DNA from: Kalaharituber pfeilii
Lineage: Eukaryota > Ascomycota > Pezizomycetes > Pezizales > Pezizaceae
Reading direction: 5' to 3'
Length of the DNA: 64,000 nucleotides
NCBI GenBank assembly: GCA_015179045.1
Contig: WHUZ01000013.1
Location: 186,001-250,000, forward strand
Both the position numbers and the translations under genes were made by a program. The notes beneath the pieces were generated by a model. The model was given only the letters and a program-made list of their open reading frames with translations. It did not search any database and was not told where the DNA came from. This document shows positions 35,102 to 45,861 of the stretch, piece after piece (position 1 is the stretch's first letter; the number at the start of each line of letters is the position of its first letter).

Positions 35102-35519
35102 GCAAAGCACTCTCAGCGGTCAAGAGTCAGGAAAATGGCAGTAGTAGTCTATAGGCCTACCTGCGGTATCTGCTGTCTGCCCTATGCCCGCGTTGTGTAC
35201 CCCAGCCGTATCTGCCTTGTAGATAGTTCTTTCTCTCCTTGTCTGTTGTCTTGTCTTTTTAATAGACCCATATGGTTCCTTGCAGTCCATATGTTCTTGT
35301 TATTCTTGTCAATCCCTAGATCTAATCCAGTGCCTGATCTTCTCTGCCTTTTCACCATAGCCTGCCATCGCCACTGAACCAGAACCGCTGAACCGCTACC
35401 TGCGAGGGCCTCTCCTGCCAAGCCTCTGCCCTTCAGCGCTTGCGAAACTACTGTTACCCTGAACAGGTCGTATCCCTTAGCAGCACCTGCCCGCCGCCGC
35501 GCGTGACACCAGCAGTATC

Positions 35520-36340
35520 GAAGTTTAAGAGAGTTTGGTTATTAGTAGATATTAGAGAGATAAAGAAGCCAGGAGAGGTACTGGAGAAGTTCAGTACCTG
35601 GATAAAACTAATCTTCAAGGAGGACCTTAAGAGGGGTTTTTTTTTTTTGTCACGTTACCCCGCTTGCAGCTGCTCGCCATGGCAGGGACCTTAAGAGGGT
35701 AGAGGTATACAATAAGGATATAGTAGTATTAGTAATGAAGAGAGCAGATTACAAAAAAGATATGGAGAAGGAGGGGGTAACGAGAGAGAGATTGAGAAAG
35801 GACAACTCAAAGGTAAAATTAAAACAAGGCTTCCAGTACAATTCGGGATCACTCCAGCTTTCAGACCTTTGAGGGTATTATAATTGAAGTTTAAGGTGGG
35901 AAGTTTAGAAGAGGCAGTGAAAGTGCTAAAGAAGGGTTTAGTATGACGGGAAGTAAAGAAGGTAGTGGAGAGATATAGACTAGAAGTGTACATGCAAAGA
36001 GATATGCGAGTGTCATATACTGAGATAGTAGTAATGATAGTAACAAGAGGAGCGAGAATAGGAGACGGGGAGCAGCAGATATAGCAGCAGTAGCAACAAG
36101 TACAACCCCAATAACTGGTAATGAGAGAGGTAATTTCAAAATTATAGGGTAGAAGTATAGGAAGCCAGAGGCAGGTGCAGGTGGTAGGGACCTAGAGTAT
36201 AGTGCAAGGAAGCCAGAGGAGTCAGGAAAGTAGATGCTTCAAGTGTCGGAAGAAAGGACATGTGGCAAGAGATTGCCAATTGGAAATGGACGGTAGAGAA
36301 TGTGGGATGAGTTGGAGAGGTTCTTCTCTGGGATCAGGTG
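35520..36340 (+). pseudogene. Retroelement gag/ORF1-like remnant with CCHC zinc knuckle
   Basis: Plus-strand coding fragments interrupted by stops: KKPGEVLEKFSTWIKLIFKE (35555-), RVEVYNKDIVVLVMKRADYK (35696-), a piece reading SLEEAVKVLKKGLV and REVKKVVERYRLEVYMQRDM (35900-36010), and a canonical zinc knuckle CFKCRKKGHVARDC (C-X2-C-X4-H-X4-C) at about 36236-36277. The order (helical, RRM-like, then knuckle) fits LINE ORF1 or gag. The insertion at 35636-35685 lies inside. Multiple stops mark it as dead. Confidence 0.55.
35636..35685 (-). mobile_element. Ultrashort poly(A) retroposon, copy 4
   Basis: The 14-bp target duplication is perfect: GGACCTTAAGAGGG at 35622-35635 and 35686-35699. The minus-strand body is CCTGCCATGGCGAGCAGCTG, CAAGCGGGGTAACGTGAC and A12. 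The first C of CCCTGCC overlaps the duplication, so the 5' boundary is the same as in the other copies. Total insertion is 50 bp. Confidence 0.9.
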
Positions 36341-36436
36341 GTTGGGGATAGGGGGGCGGAGGATATGGAGTGTGAGGTCATGTACTTAGGAATTTTCTTT
36401 TAGCCTGTCTCCGGGCTATGAGAGCTTCCCCAGGGA

Positions 36437-36502
36437 CCCTGCCATGGCTTCGTGCTGCAAGCGGGGTAATGTGATTTTTTTTTTTTTTTTTTAAAAAAAA
36501 GA
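36437..36502 (+). mobile_element. Aberrant copy of the ultrashort element with T-then-A tail
   Basis: CCCTGCCATGGCTTCGTGCT, GCAAGCGGGGTAATGTGAT is followed by about 18 T and then 8 A, instead of a plain A tail. No target duplication was found. The 35 bp upstream (GCCTGTCTCCGGGCTATGAG) also resemble 60070-60110, which suggests these two pieces come from a longer relative. Confidence 0.4.
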
Positions 36503-37290
36503 CTAGTCCTACCTGCCCCCTCCAGGTAACTCGTAAAGGACAAGTAAGCAATCGTCTGTCAACTTCTGGCCAAGCACTAGAAAGTCAAGTTTAGATGACA
36601 AAATCATTGCTCACAGTGGGAAGATCAGGGAGAATGAACGTGCCGTGCTCAGGGAAAAAAGTTTCTGTTTCACAACAAATAGAGAAAACATGCCACATTT
36701 CGTTTCATGGCCCTCCATAACTGATATCTTATCATAGGCTAGCCTGAAGCTACGATCGGCCTAGAAAGATCGATCTTCAATGCATGCTTGATTCTTCCTA
36801 CTGCCCTTTTATTTTTTATTTTTAATCTTTTTACCTCACAACATACTAGTAATCTATTTGCACGGTAACAATTCTTTTCCGTGGTTCCGCGGCCGGGGCT
36901 AGGGCAAGATTAGGGAATTCGAACTCCCAAATTGCAGGTAATTAAACAGCCCGCATGACATCAACGGTAGCCTTACCAATGGCTGGGCTCGGCTCGTTCG
37001 TTAAGCAACGAATCCCACGCTGCTCCTGGACCTGCAGCGCAATCCAACCCAAACCCATGCAGGGATTGTCAGCACTGGTGTAACTGTTCCGGTCACCCTC
37101 GGCCAGTCATCTCATGTTTTGGGCAAATTACAGTCTCCGGGCTAACTGGTAAGGAACGAACAAACAAAGTTCAGCCCTTCGACTAATTTAACTCGGCTAA
37201 TTGATAAATAAGAACACGCTCCGCCTGGGACGTGGTGTCAGACTACTATACATATGCGTATCTACGCATGTACTTAATAACCCCTATATA
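36503..37290. other. Intergenic stretch, no gene seen
   Basis: AT-rich, no coding signal on either strand and no further retroposon end until 37293. Confidence 0.4.
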
Positions 37291-37330
37291 AATCTCGTCA
37301 TAGCCCGCAGGGCGATTTACGAGAAACAAG
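37291..37330 (+). mobile_element. LINE-type 3' hairpin tail, compensated stem
   Basis: CTCGTCATAGCCC, GCA, GGGCGATTTACGAG: the outer stem is CTCGT/ACGAG and the inner stem GCCC/GGGC. A short A-rich end follows with no clear poly(A). Old copy near the 3' end of the secreted-protein gene. Confidence 0.5.
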
Positions 37331-37419
37331 GCAAAGATGAAAAAAAAAAGGAGCACTTAAGAACCCCGTCCGCACTTCCATACCCGCAAACTCACTTTTC
37401 CTGCCGGAGTCGCTGCCGT

Positions 37420-38180
37420 CTAGTTCTTCCACAACAACACCTGCACGCCGTCTGGCGGCACCACCAGTCCCTTCTCTCGATTTGTCCATCTCAAAGCCCA
37501 CACTCCTTCATGGCCGCCACCTCGTGGAACGACATACCATGTCCCATACGCTATCATGCCCTTGCCTTCATCATAATCCAGCGCCGGCCCGCCGCAATTG
37601 TCACCACATGAGCGGGATATAATGGTAAAGTTTGTGTACAACACGTTCTTTATCTAAAATTTTCCCTCCATCAGCATCGACGGGATTTAGTAACAAGAGG
37701 AATGAAAAGGATAACGGAAAGGAGAAGGAATACGCACTTTGGGTACGCCGGGTCCAAACCGGAACGCAAAGTCGCCCACGAAACCGTCGCCATCACTATC
37801 ACCGTTATCCAGAGGATACAGCGGGAAGAGGTACCCCAAGTTGCGATTATCTGCTTTGCGGAGGAACCCTTCGGACCTAGGATCTAGATACTATTTTTTT
37901 TCATTGGGAGGTCAATTTAGCCCAATTTGTTCAAAAGAGGAAGGAAAGCGCAACATACGCATACAAACCCCTTCCACTTCGCGGTCGAGTTGACAATGAC
38001 ATCGCCGGTAGATGCGTCCAGTTCGACAAAGTTGTCAATAGGTGCTGTGGAGTTCGAGATGGAAAACCCCCAGGCACGGAGACGAAAGGGGTGAAAAGTG
38101 CCGGCTTCCACTGTCGCTGCAGCGGTAGTGGAAAATAAAAAGAGGAGGGCGACGAAGATGTATGCACAAATGGCTTTCAT
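37420..38180 (-). CDS. Small secreted protein (three exons, 194 aa)
   Basis: Exons are 38180-37969, 37876-37738 and 37653-37420; introns of 92 and 84 nt. The donors are GGG|GTTTGT and AAA|GTGCGT, the acceptors CCTAG and TTTTAG, and the phases match. The signal peptide is MKAICAYIFVALLFLFSTTA with a likely cut after AAA. The mature part contains FRLRAWGFSISNSTAPIDNF, NRNLGYLFPLYPLDNGDSDG, two neighbouring cysteines in SRSCGDNCGG and a Trp-rich end (VWALRWTNREKGLVVPPDGV). N-glycosylation sequons occur at NST, NST and NFT. It is probably extracellular or cell-wall attached; family unknown to me. Exon junctions were chosen because they restore one continuous frame. Confidence 0.7.
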
Positions 38181-38342
38181 GGTTTGAGAGGGCGTCACGT
38201 GCTGCTGTGTTGTGGCTCACTTCGCAAAAGTCAAGGGAAATGGTATTTCAAGTACTTTGTATTTCAAGTTCTTGGCTCCTTAAGTATCTCCGTGAGTTGA
38301 AGTCTGGGGTACTTTTCAAGACTTACCTCCGTTGCCAGCTCA

Positions 38343-38876
38343 TCAGCTCCGCGCCAAGAGCCCATACGAAGTCTCAAAATAGAGACAATTGAACCAATAG
38401 GAATGCCGAAGAGCAAGAAGACAAGTAAGACTTCTCCAGAGGCCCTGCGGTTGAGAAAGTACTAACAGAGATGGGGTAGTGTGAGGTTTCATGAGTTGTA
38501 TCCTGCAGAAGGCAATACGAGTTGCAACATTACCAGTAGCGGTGGATGCAATCGTTGAGGCAATAGCAAGGGATGCATTACGACGGAAAGGCTTAGTGCT
38601 GACGAGCTCTTCCTTGTAAGGAGATTGGAAAATCTTCTGGGAGGAGTGGCACAATAGGGGATGAAGATTCATCTGAAATCTATGTCATACTACCCGTACC
38701 ACCGACACCACAAACTCCATTACGGTGTTACCCTCGGTGTTACCCACTCCAATAGTCGGGCTGGTTGTTGCGGGTTCGAAGTCGATACCAATAACACCGC
38801 CGGTATTTAGAAGCACCATCATGACTGCTAGCGTCACTCCAGAGCCCCTTGCATGCAAAACACCTGCTTGTTTCAC
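38343..38876 (-). pseudogene. Possible membrane-protein remnant
   Basis: A minus-strand frame begins with MMVLLNTGGVIGIDFEPATT (hydrophobic then polar). After an unclear junction another frame ends with a transmembrane-like VLLVFLLFGIPIGSIVSIL and RLRMGSWRGADELATEV. Splice signals exist (ACGGAG|GTAAGT), but no continuous model could be built. It could be a small two-helix membrane protein or debris of the transporter-like remnant further right. Confidence 0.25.
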
Positions 38877-39149
38877 ATGTTGTTCTGGTTTGCGCTGTTG
38901 AGGACTCGGTCTCTTTTTTTTTACTTCTTTTGGTTTATTTTTGGAAGTAGGTTGCTTGTTGGTTTCTCTGTATCTTGTTTATTAGGGGCACTCACGCACT
39001 TGGGATTTTGGATTTTTCTCATCCTGATGCTGTGGGGAATGTTCCTGCATACCCATCGCGCTGCACCAAATACTCGGAACCGAAATAATGTGGCAGAATA
39101 TCTGGTTGGGGAGTTCTTCTAGCCTTCCGATGAGTTCAAGCTTATGATG

Positions 39150-39680
39150 ATCAAAACGTGGCGCTATGTGATAGCAGGAGCGGGAAAGGGATGTGCGATA
39201 TATTTAGAAGTTTCGAAAGTGTTCCACATCTAGAACCGCACCCGGGAGGGTACCCACAAAAAAGACACAGAACATCTGCACGGACCCGATGCATGAGATG
39301 GAAGGGCGGAGATGCTCCGGGGATTGTGTCGAGAAGTGAGCTTGGAGAAGCCAAATGAATTAACATAGCCCCTAGAAAACAGAATATCAGTGTCATGTAA
39401 ACAGTATTTTTAGTCGACCATTCGGAATTGCACAATATTGTTAGTGTGTACGTACCATGTCACGAAGATCACCGAATGCGCTCCCACGGATTGTAGCCAT
39501 GCCAGTGGACCACCATTTGGCGTTGTTTCGCTTCTCCGTCTGGCGGTGAGCCAGTCCCCGTTTTAGTATTTTGTGCAATCCTTTCTACCGCAACATCTTT
39601 ACCCGGGGATTTTTCAAGGTCCATGTTCTTCACTTCCGACAGTGCTAGGTTGGCATTGTCTCTGGTTTGCATCTTTTTCC
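39150..39680 (-). pseudogene. Possible monocarboxylate-transporter-like (MFS) remnant
   Basis: The minus strand reads GSPPDGEAKQ near 39560, then MATIRGSAFGDLRDM, an intron-like GTACGT ... TTTCTAG (39457-39373), and GYVNSFGFSKLTSRHNPRSI followed by GSVQMFCVF after a frame slip. PPDG, GYVNSFG and S-I-x-x-x-x-S-x-G-S-V-Q are words expected at the first two helices of fungal MCT-type transporters. The rest of the 12-helix protein is missing. The call rests on short matches and is weak. Confidence 0.3.
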
Positions 39681-40589
39681 GCTGCGATCACACGATCTGT
39701 ACAGGGCCGCAGACACAAGTTTTGAAGGCCTCCCACCAAATTTCGGATATATTCTCTTGAAGAGGAGCGCCAATTATTATCCGCGGGGGAAGAGGGGTAT
39801 AAAAGCACTCGAGATGAATTAGCCTCCTTCTCCAAACAAGGACAACCAAGGGTTTACCGAAACTATAAATGCCTTTTGGCTGTTTTCCCGAAATCCATGC
39901 AGCCAAGCAAGCATCTGGCAAAAACGGAACGAAGTACTCGGAAGTACTCAAAGGTAACTACTGCGTACCAATGCAGCGGACAAGGGTTTGGCAGAGCATA
40001 CGTTCGAGTACTTGGATGTTTTGTTTTATCGATGACCAACATCATCACTTTGCCTGAACTGTCACCACCCCAAATGAAAGTCCACACACAACAATGCAAG
40101 CCGAAAAGGCATCATAATTACAGAAAAGCTCGGAAAACCTAATAGTAAAAAGCTAATACAGTAATTAAAACAGAATACTCTGGTTCTAACATTGGAATTT
40201 GATCATATGGAGCCGAAGCAATTGCAGTTCATCTCAGAGAGAAAGCTGCGCAACCCTCTTGCACAGCTCGACTCGACACCTCTCTATGGCGCTTGTAGTT
40301 ACCTCCATTCGCTGACCAGCCAGCACCGGCAACACCAGCAGTGCCGGAGGAGACTGTAATAATTGGGAATAGTTTCTACTTGTTTTAAAAATCCCAGGTA
40401 GTAGGATCACACTACCCCGGTCCAGATAGCTGCACAGCAAAGGGCTGTGTGTACCACTTCTCCGTATTAATGCTACGATAATTTCGCATCTCTATAGATT
40501 TTTTTTTTTTCCTTTTCTAATCACTTAAGGTATGCCTGGTTGTAAGTATAAGGAACGTTATGACAGGAAGGGTTCTCGGTATTAGTATT

Positions 40590-40965
40590 TTTTTTTTTTT
40601 TTTTATATCAGTGATAGCATGCCGCCCTATGGGCTATGGCGATTTTCTAAATACATATAAGGAGATTAGAGAGTATGAGAGAAACATGAAAAGGAAATGA
40701 TGCCCTTGTCCTTCCGGATTATCCCAAATAATGTGCCGACCTTATTCCCCATCAGAGTCCAGTAGTGGGTCCCCTTTCTCCGCCCCGCCGGGGAGTCTGG
40801 TGATTTTCCTCCCTTCCGCCCCGGCCATACCCCTTTCTTTCCAGACCCGGCATTTCGTCTAGTAGGTGTGGCTCGTCGTTTCTTCTCGTTCCCCCCCGCA
40901 CCACCGGCATTCCGGACCCGTCGCCTTTGCCTATTCTGTGACGCCAGGCTCTGTATACTTAGTCT
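40590..40965 (-). mobile_element. 5'-truncated LINE 3' end
   Basis: Poly(T) at 40588-40605, hairpin end with GCATGCCGCCCTATGGGC at 40618-40635, then minus-strand coding for the LINE C-terminal finger region: AWRHRIGKGDGSGMP with CRWCGE-like residues in shifted frame and a GRGGREENH tail. No clear target duplication. Confidence 0.65.
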
Positions 40966-41084
40966 GCTGAGTTGGCTGAATGAACAGCTGCTGCAAGAAA
41001 ATACTAGAAAGCGACCATAGGGAATGTTCCTCAGGTGTAGTTGAGCTTGGGCCAGTGACCCATATACATCGTGAACATCAGACT

Positions 41085-41525
41085 GACCCAGGAGAACGAA
41101 ACAGACTACACCTAAGCTTCCGCGACTAGGTACCCGGGTCGCCACCCCTAGCCGGGAGTCCTGGGCAACAAAGTGACTAGATATCAAATCGGGAAGGCGG
41201 AAGGTCCTGAATGTCAGTGGTACGGCAGAAAAACCTGGAGACCACCGCACACGTACTCACGGAATGTGAAATCTGGAAGCGGGAGATGGCCGGGCGGGAG
41301 AGGAGAATATTAAGAACCCCCCCCAGAGACAGAGACAGAGACACATTGATGGAACTATTGGACTGCGTTGGACGGTGCATAGATAGTGGTTTGGACGGGC
41401 ATAGAGAACTTAGCCATTTTCCTCTTCTTATTTTCTTCTTTTTATTAATCTATGTATTCAACCAAAACCTCGCTATAGCCTCATAGGCGGCACGCGAGTA
41501 ATGATATATAAAAAAAACAAAAAAA
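41085..41525 (+). mobile_element. 5'-truncated LINE 3' end, opposite orientation
   Basis: Plus-strand coding aligns word for word with the LINE C-terminus: ENETDYT-like start, YQIGKAEGPECQWYG (finger with one Cys changed to Tyr), ETTAHVLTECEIWKREMAG. The 3' UTR follows with the hairpin at 41467-41500 and an A-rich tail. With 40590-40965 it forms a tail-to-tail, outward arrangement of two LINE ends. Confidence 0.7.
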
Positions 41526-42242
41526 ACAAAAACAAGAATGACCCCGGACCCGTGTTTACCACATACTGTACCTGCTAAAGCAGCAGAATGGCAAAGAATC
41601 ACATATTTCACATTGTGAGGAACCCCCTGGCAGAAAAGATGTTTTCTATTTCAAGGGCAGAAAAGATTTTTTTGTTTTTTTCCTTTTCATAAACATCAAT
41701 CTACCTAGTTATTCCTAGTTTACTGGTTTCCAAGAATTCTCCATTCAATAGGTTACAAAGTGGGGGAAAGCTTTTTTTTAAAGTACAAGGAAACAGGAAA
41801 CCCCCAGATAGGATTCTCCCTGCCCCCAAAACAATCTACAAAAAAGGAAAGGAAAATAAAAGAGAAAGATATGCATACATGCCATCCCATCCCGTAGGGA
41901 GGAGGACCTTACTCTAAACAAGCTCAAGGAAGCCAGCCTCTGAACCAATTGATGCTTTTTTTTGGTTTAAAGTTGCATTCCGATGAAGCATTTCGTTGTG
42001 TACATGTCAGCGTTTCTTTTTACATGGAGGTGCAATGCATAATGTGAAGATCAAGAAAGAAAGACAAAGAACATAAAATGGGGGGCCCTCCAATGGTTGT
42101 TATTACAGTTCTTGCGTGCTTGATGTGTTTTGGCTCGGGAATGGGGATATGGGGCATCACAGCTCAGATCCGAAGTGTTGACTGAATCCTCAGAGGCCCC
42201 TTCGGCCACCTTGCGAACACACTGATCACCATAGCAAGCACG
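41526..42242. other. Intergenic stretch and probable 3' UTR
   Basis: No coding signal. The part next to 42243 is the downstream region of the secreted Asn-rich gene. Confidence 0.4.
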
Positions 42243-42944
42243 TTAATAGTCGCAGTAGCTGCCCTTGCACTTGTAATTATCCTTCTCCTTAGGAGAGAAC
42301 TGGTTTGCGAGAGCATTGGCAAGCTCTCCGTAGAGGGCAGTGTAGTCCGCATTCTCGTTCTTGGAGTCAGAGAGCGAGCCCGACTCGTTCTCGTTGAGGG
42401 TCTCCGCGAAAGTTTCAGAGTTCGCCAAGCCAAAGGACTCTGCGTCGTTAAGGTTGTCGATAGCCGAGATGGCTGCAGCCTCCTGTTGCTGTTCGTTAAG
42501 GTTCTTGTTGAAGTTGGCAACCTCAACGCCAAGGTCGTTGCGGTTAGCGTTCGCGACCTCGATGTTGTTCTCGTTGGCCGCTGCAGAGAAACCGAGACCC
42601 TCACCACCGCGGGCGTAACCCTCACCGCCGAGTGCCAAGTTGTCATTCTCATTGGCGTTGGCGGACTTGGAAGCAGCTAAGTTGGCGTTCTCGTTGGCGT
42701 TCTCATTCGCGTCGTAGATAGCGTCGTAGTTGGCATCGTAGGGGTTGTAGTTCTGGTAGGCCTGGTTATAGTAGTGAGGATACTGCTGGCGGTAGTTGTA
42801 CTGCTCAGGCTTGTTCACATTATAGGTTGGCTTCTGATTCTGATAGTTCTTGGGGTTGTGGTAGCCACTGCTGCCAGCGGTAGGAGCAGCACTGGCAAGG
42901 GCGGCGAGGCCAGCGAGCAAGATGGTGGTCTGAGTGAACTGCAT
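42243..42944 (-). CDS. Secreted Asn/Glu/Ala-rich protein (233 aa)
   Basis: Single exon, ATG at 42944 in good context (TCAAAATGC). MQFTQTTILLAGLAALASAA is a textbook signal peptide. A Tyr/Asn/Gln-rich segment follows (NYRQQYPHYYNQAYQNYNPY). Then comes a long region of imperfect Asn-Glu-Asn-Ala and Glu-Gly-rich repeats (residues about 75-160), an acidic tail, and a C-terminus with two cysteines (NYKCKGSYCDY). The low-complexity, repeat-rich, Cys-ended layout is usual for fungal cell-wall or effector-like secreted proteins. No family name is possible. Upstream there is TTTAAATA at 43092-43099 and a (GAAT)n run in the 5' UTR. Confidence 0.85.
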   Translation of the reverse strand: MQFTQTTILLAGLAALASAAPTAGSSGYHNPKNYQNQKPTYNVNKPEQYNYRQQYPHYYNQAYQNYNPYDANYDAIYDANENANENANLAASKSANANENDNLALGGEGYARGGEGLGFSAAANENNIEVANANRNDLGVEVANFNKNLNEQQQEAAAISAIDNLNDAESFGLANSETFAETLNENESGSLSDSKNENADYTALYGELANALANQFSPKEKDNYKCKGSYCDY

Positions 42945-43091
42945 TTTGACAGTTGGTTTTGGTTTAGAAAAGAGTGTAGGAAGTTGGATTGGTAGTTGTA
43001 TGAAAGGCTGAGTGAAGGACTAAATGAGTGACTGAATGAATGAATGAATGTGTGATGGTGAGAAGCAGACTTGGAGGGACCTCTGAGGGTG

Positions 43092-43099
43092 TTTAAATA
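43092..43099 (-). promoter_or_regulatory. TATA-like box of the secreted Asn-rich gene
   Basis: TATTTAAA on the minus strand, about 150 bp upstream of the ATG at 42944. No experimental start is known; position and sequence are only suggestive. Confidence 0.35.
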
Positions 43100-43798
43100 G
43101 AATTCGTTCCCAACCAGAGCTGCATTGTATACCATAAACGTCAAAGATTCATAGAGAGCTCTTGAGTATCACGCGCGGTGCATTGCATGACAAGCTGAGT
43201 GAAGCTCTCAAACAAAGGATGATGTCGTGAACTCAGTCCTGATAGTCCTATCTTTTAGCTTTGTCAGGCACCTGGTCAGCTGCAATCAGGAGTCTCGTAT
43301 CCAGGTTCAGGGTGCCAGATTGTGGTGCTTGTTGGAACAAAATCTGACCTGTTTCATCAGAAACTCAACACGCGATGCCACCAACTCTAATCGGTTCAGT
43401 CGTCCAGGAACCTAGTTTACCAACCTTAAGCACCCCTCTCCTATTTTCAACTGAAAAGAGGAATGTTGAGGTCCCTCTCATTCTCCCTGAAGTTGGCGTG
43501 AATTTGTGTTAGCGTTGTTGACTATTTTCGGCCCAGGTTGGAAGAAGGCGGCCGCGGTGGTTTCCTCGCTCCTGGTTAATTCAACATTTCTGCTGTAGAG
43601 ATACTCAGCTTGTGAAGGGAATCATGTTCCCATGTGTCCCACCCCTGAGATGGCTTGCCTCGTGAAAACTGAAGTCGTGAACCGAGCAGCCAAAGTATTT
43701 CATTCAACCGCACAACATCACGAATCTGGTTGACAATTACACTTTGCCAGGTTTCCCTATTCTGACAATTTAACCCTTTGACACGGGATCCCATTGCA

Positions 43799-44068
43799 TC
43801 ATCCCGAACCTAATCCTCCAGGCTCACACCCGCCTCGGCCCGTGTCAGAGTAGCACACGTGTGTTATCCAGTCCTCGTTTCCTCTCATGGACAAATCATG
43901 CACCATATCATTTAGCTTGTTCAGAACTCCCAGGACACTAGCCACCTCGTCTTTGAGTTTCTTGCAATTTTCCCGCCCATCCTTGATGGTCCGCAAAAGT
44001 TGAACGGATTTAGCACCCAAGCCCAGAATAGCAATGATGCTAGCAGCTAAACCAGCTACTTCCGTCAT
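43799..44068 (-). CDS. Orphan N-terminal domain of a fungal STAND/NLR-type protein (89 aa)
   Basis: ATG at 44068. MTEVAGLAASIIAILGLGAK and SVQLLRTIKDGRENCKKLKD with VLGVLNKLNDMV match the pattern of the helical N-terminal domain that precedes NACHT, ankyrin or patatin modules in fungi (the MAxxLGLAASIIAIL start with a K/D-rich second helix). No NACHT or repeat region follows: after about 60 residues the frame becomes Gly-rich and stops. A further open frame at 43794-43576 (RETWQSVIVNQIRDVVRLNE) could be a continuation after a frameshift. It is either a truncated gene or a stand-alone domain. Confidence 0.5.
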   Translation of the reverse strand: MTEVAGLAASIIAILGLGAKSVQLLRTIKDGRENCKKLKDEVASVLGVLNKLNDMVHDLSMRGNEDWITHVCYSDTGRGGCEPGGLGSG

Positions 44069-44400
44069 GATGATACCTCTACCAGGTAGCTAGCCGCACA
44101 TTAGCAAAGAAGCCGAAACACAAAAGGATCTAGATGATTGATATTAACTACCTGCTTGCTAATAACTGTGTCAATATATTTAAATAAGGTTATGAATAAC
44201 TTTTAAACTTAAGGATTCGAGCGAAGAATGGTGGGCAAAAGACCAGAAGAGGCACCTTGCTAACGCCGCACGATAACAATCGTCGTTGTTACCAAGTGTT
44301 CTGATCCTTGCGGCTTCTTAAAGGGGTCGGGATCTCAAAAGCAAACAATATGATACACTATACAGTAGGTAGCAATTCAACAGTTCGGAAGGCCAAGCCG

Positions 44401-44646
44401 TTAAAGGAACTTCTGGCTCTTGTGAGTTGGCTCCGGATGTTCCATGTCCCCAGAAACATCCATTGCCGTCTCCGCTGCACGTGTCCCAGGCACCGTTTGC
44501 TCGGATAATTGCATTTCACAGCTTTGAGTTGGCTCCAGATGATTTGTGTCCCCAGGAACATCCATTGCCTTCTCCGCCGCCAGTGTCTCTTGAACGCTAG
44601 TACCCTCTAAAGGCGCCGACCTCGCCATATCCTCTCCATTGTCCAT
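44401..44646 (-). pseudogene. ORF1-like repeat protein fragment sharing the MDVPGDMEHPEP motif
   Basis: The frame reads SVQETLAAEKAMDVPGDTNH and LEPTQSCEMQLSEQTVPGT, then RAAETAMDVSGDMEHPEPTH. The unit (about 33 codons) is present twice in tandem. The same motif begins the remnant at 17438. A second minus-strand frame (45238-44681, low-complexity Arg/Ser/Ala) lies just upstream and may belong to it. Neither has a clear start. I infer a retroelement ORF1 or a repeated gene family. Confidence 0.4.
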
Positions 44647-45861
44647 GTCAATCCAAACTCGAGCTCCAGCAGCACCGCCGCTACGTTGTCGATCTTAACA
44701 AGTCTATATCGTCGTGCTCTTCAATTATATTGCCCTCGGACACCAGCGAGGGCGAGGAGGATGCTAGTTTTTCGCGGGGGAGGGCACTGGCTGTAGATTC
44801 ATATCCATATCCGTGTCCGCTTGCACTTGGTTGCCCTCCTGCATTATTGCGTCCTCGCCTTTGTTTGTTTGCTCTTGCTGCTGTTGCGCGTTTTGTTCGC
44901 CTAGCTGCAATACATTCGCATTCCTGCCTTCGCCGTGCGCAACCGGAGCCCCCGAGCATCGTCTCCCGCGTCAATGCCCTCAAGCGCAAGGAAATCCGCC
45001 AGGATCGGGTCAAAAACCATTCCGTTAGTTTTAGTTCCTTATGCACAATAGGCGCAACACCCCACCCCCTTTCTCCTAAATCCGCAGCCGAAAAAGAACA
45101 AAGGCAAGACAAAGACAAAGAAAGGGAGAAAAAAAGAAGAAAAGAAAACCTCCGGCCACCACTGATAATCAGATCAAATCTATCGAGACTGGACGGATCC
45201 CACGTGGCTAGTACCACAACCTCGCCTCGCCGCCCCAATATATGTAAGTCCCTCCTACTTAAGTAATTTCCTAATGCACGGAAGCATCAACGGAGCCAGG
45301 GTATTGCATAATACATGCAAGGCATGCAAGTTCAAAGGTGATTCCGTACATGATTCCAAAGAAAAACAAAAGAGAATTCCTGTTCAATGTGTCCCCCTCC
45401 TTTTCATGCTTTGACGTCCCCCTGCAGTTTCCTGAGCGGGACCCTGCAGATCTAGGTAGATGCATGGCACTAAACTGTATCTCCGGTCACCAATGGAATC
45501 AGCCCCAGAAATCTCAGCAGCGAAAAGTTCAAGCCGCCGGTCACTTGTTTGAAGGTGAGTTTCTGTGTGTTTCGAAAATGAAAGAACATGAAGTGTAGGT
45601 ATAAGTACATGTCTCGTAATTAGTGCTAGCGGTGTATTAGGTACACCTGCACAGCGCAGGGACCCCAGGCATGCTACATACGTCATGCAAGATCGCAGGG
45701 AATGCATGCTGTGTAAATCACAGCAAGCTCATTTCCTCGCCCGCCCGAACCAAAAAAAGAAAAAAGGAAAAAAGAAACAAAAACCCGGAAAAGCAATTCA
45801 TATAACTGGTGTAGTGGCAAAAAAAGCAATTGAAAAGGAGAAACCCTTTTCAGCACAAAAT

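Noticed and set aside
42774..42995. Plus-strand frame opposite the secreted Asn-rich protein
   Set aside because: Antisense shadow of the signal peptide and Tyr/Asn repeats.
44730..45266. Plus-strand 178-codon frame
   Set aside because: Low-complexity Arg/Ser/Leu composition, overlaps another low-complexity frame on the other strand, no recognisable motif.
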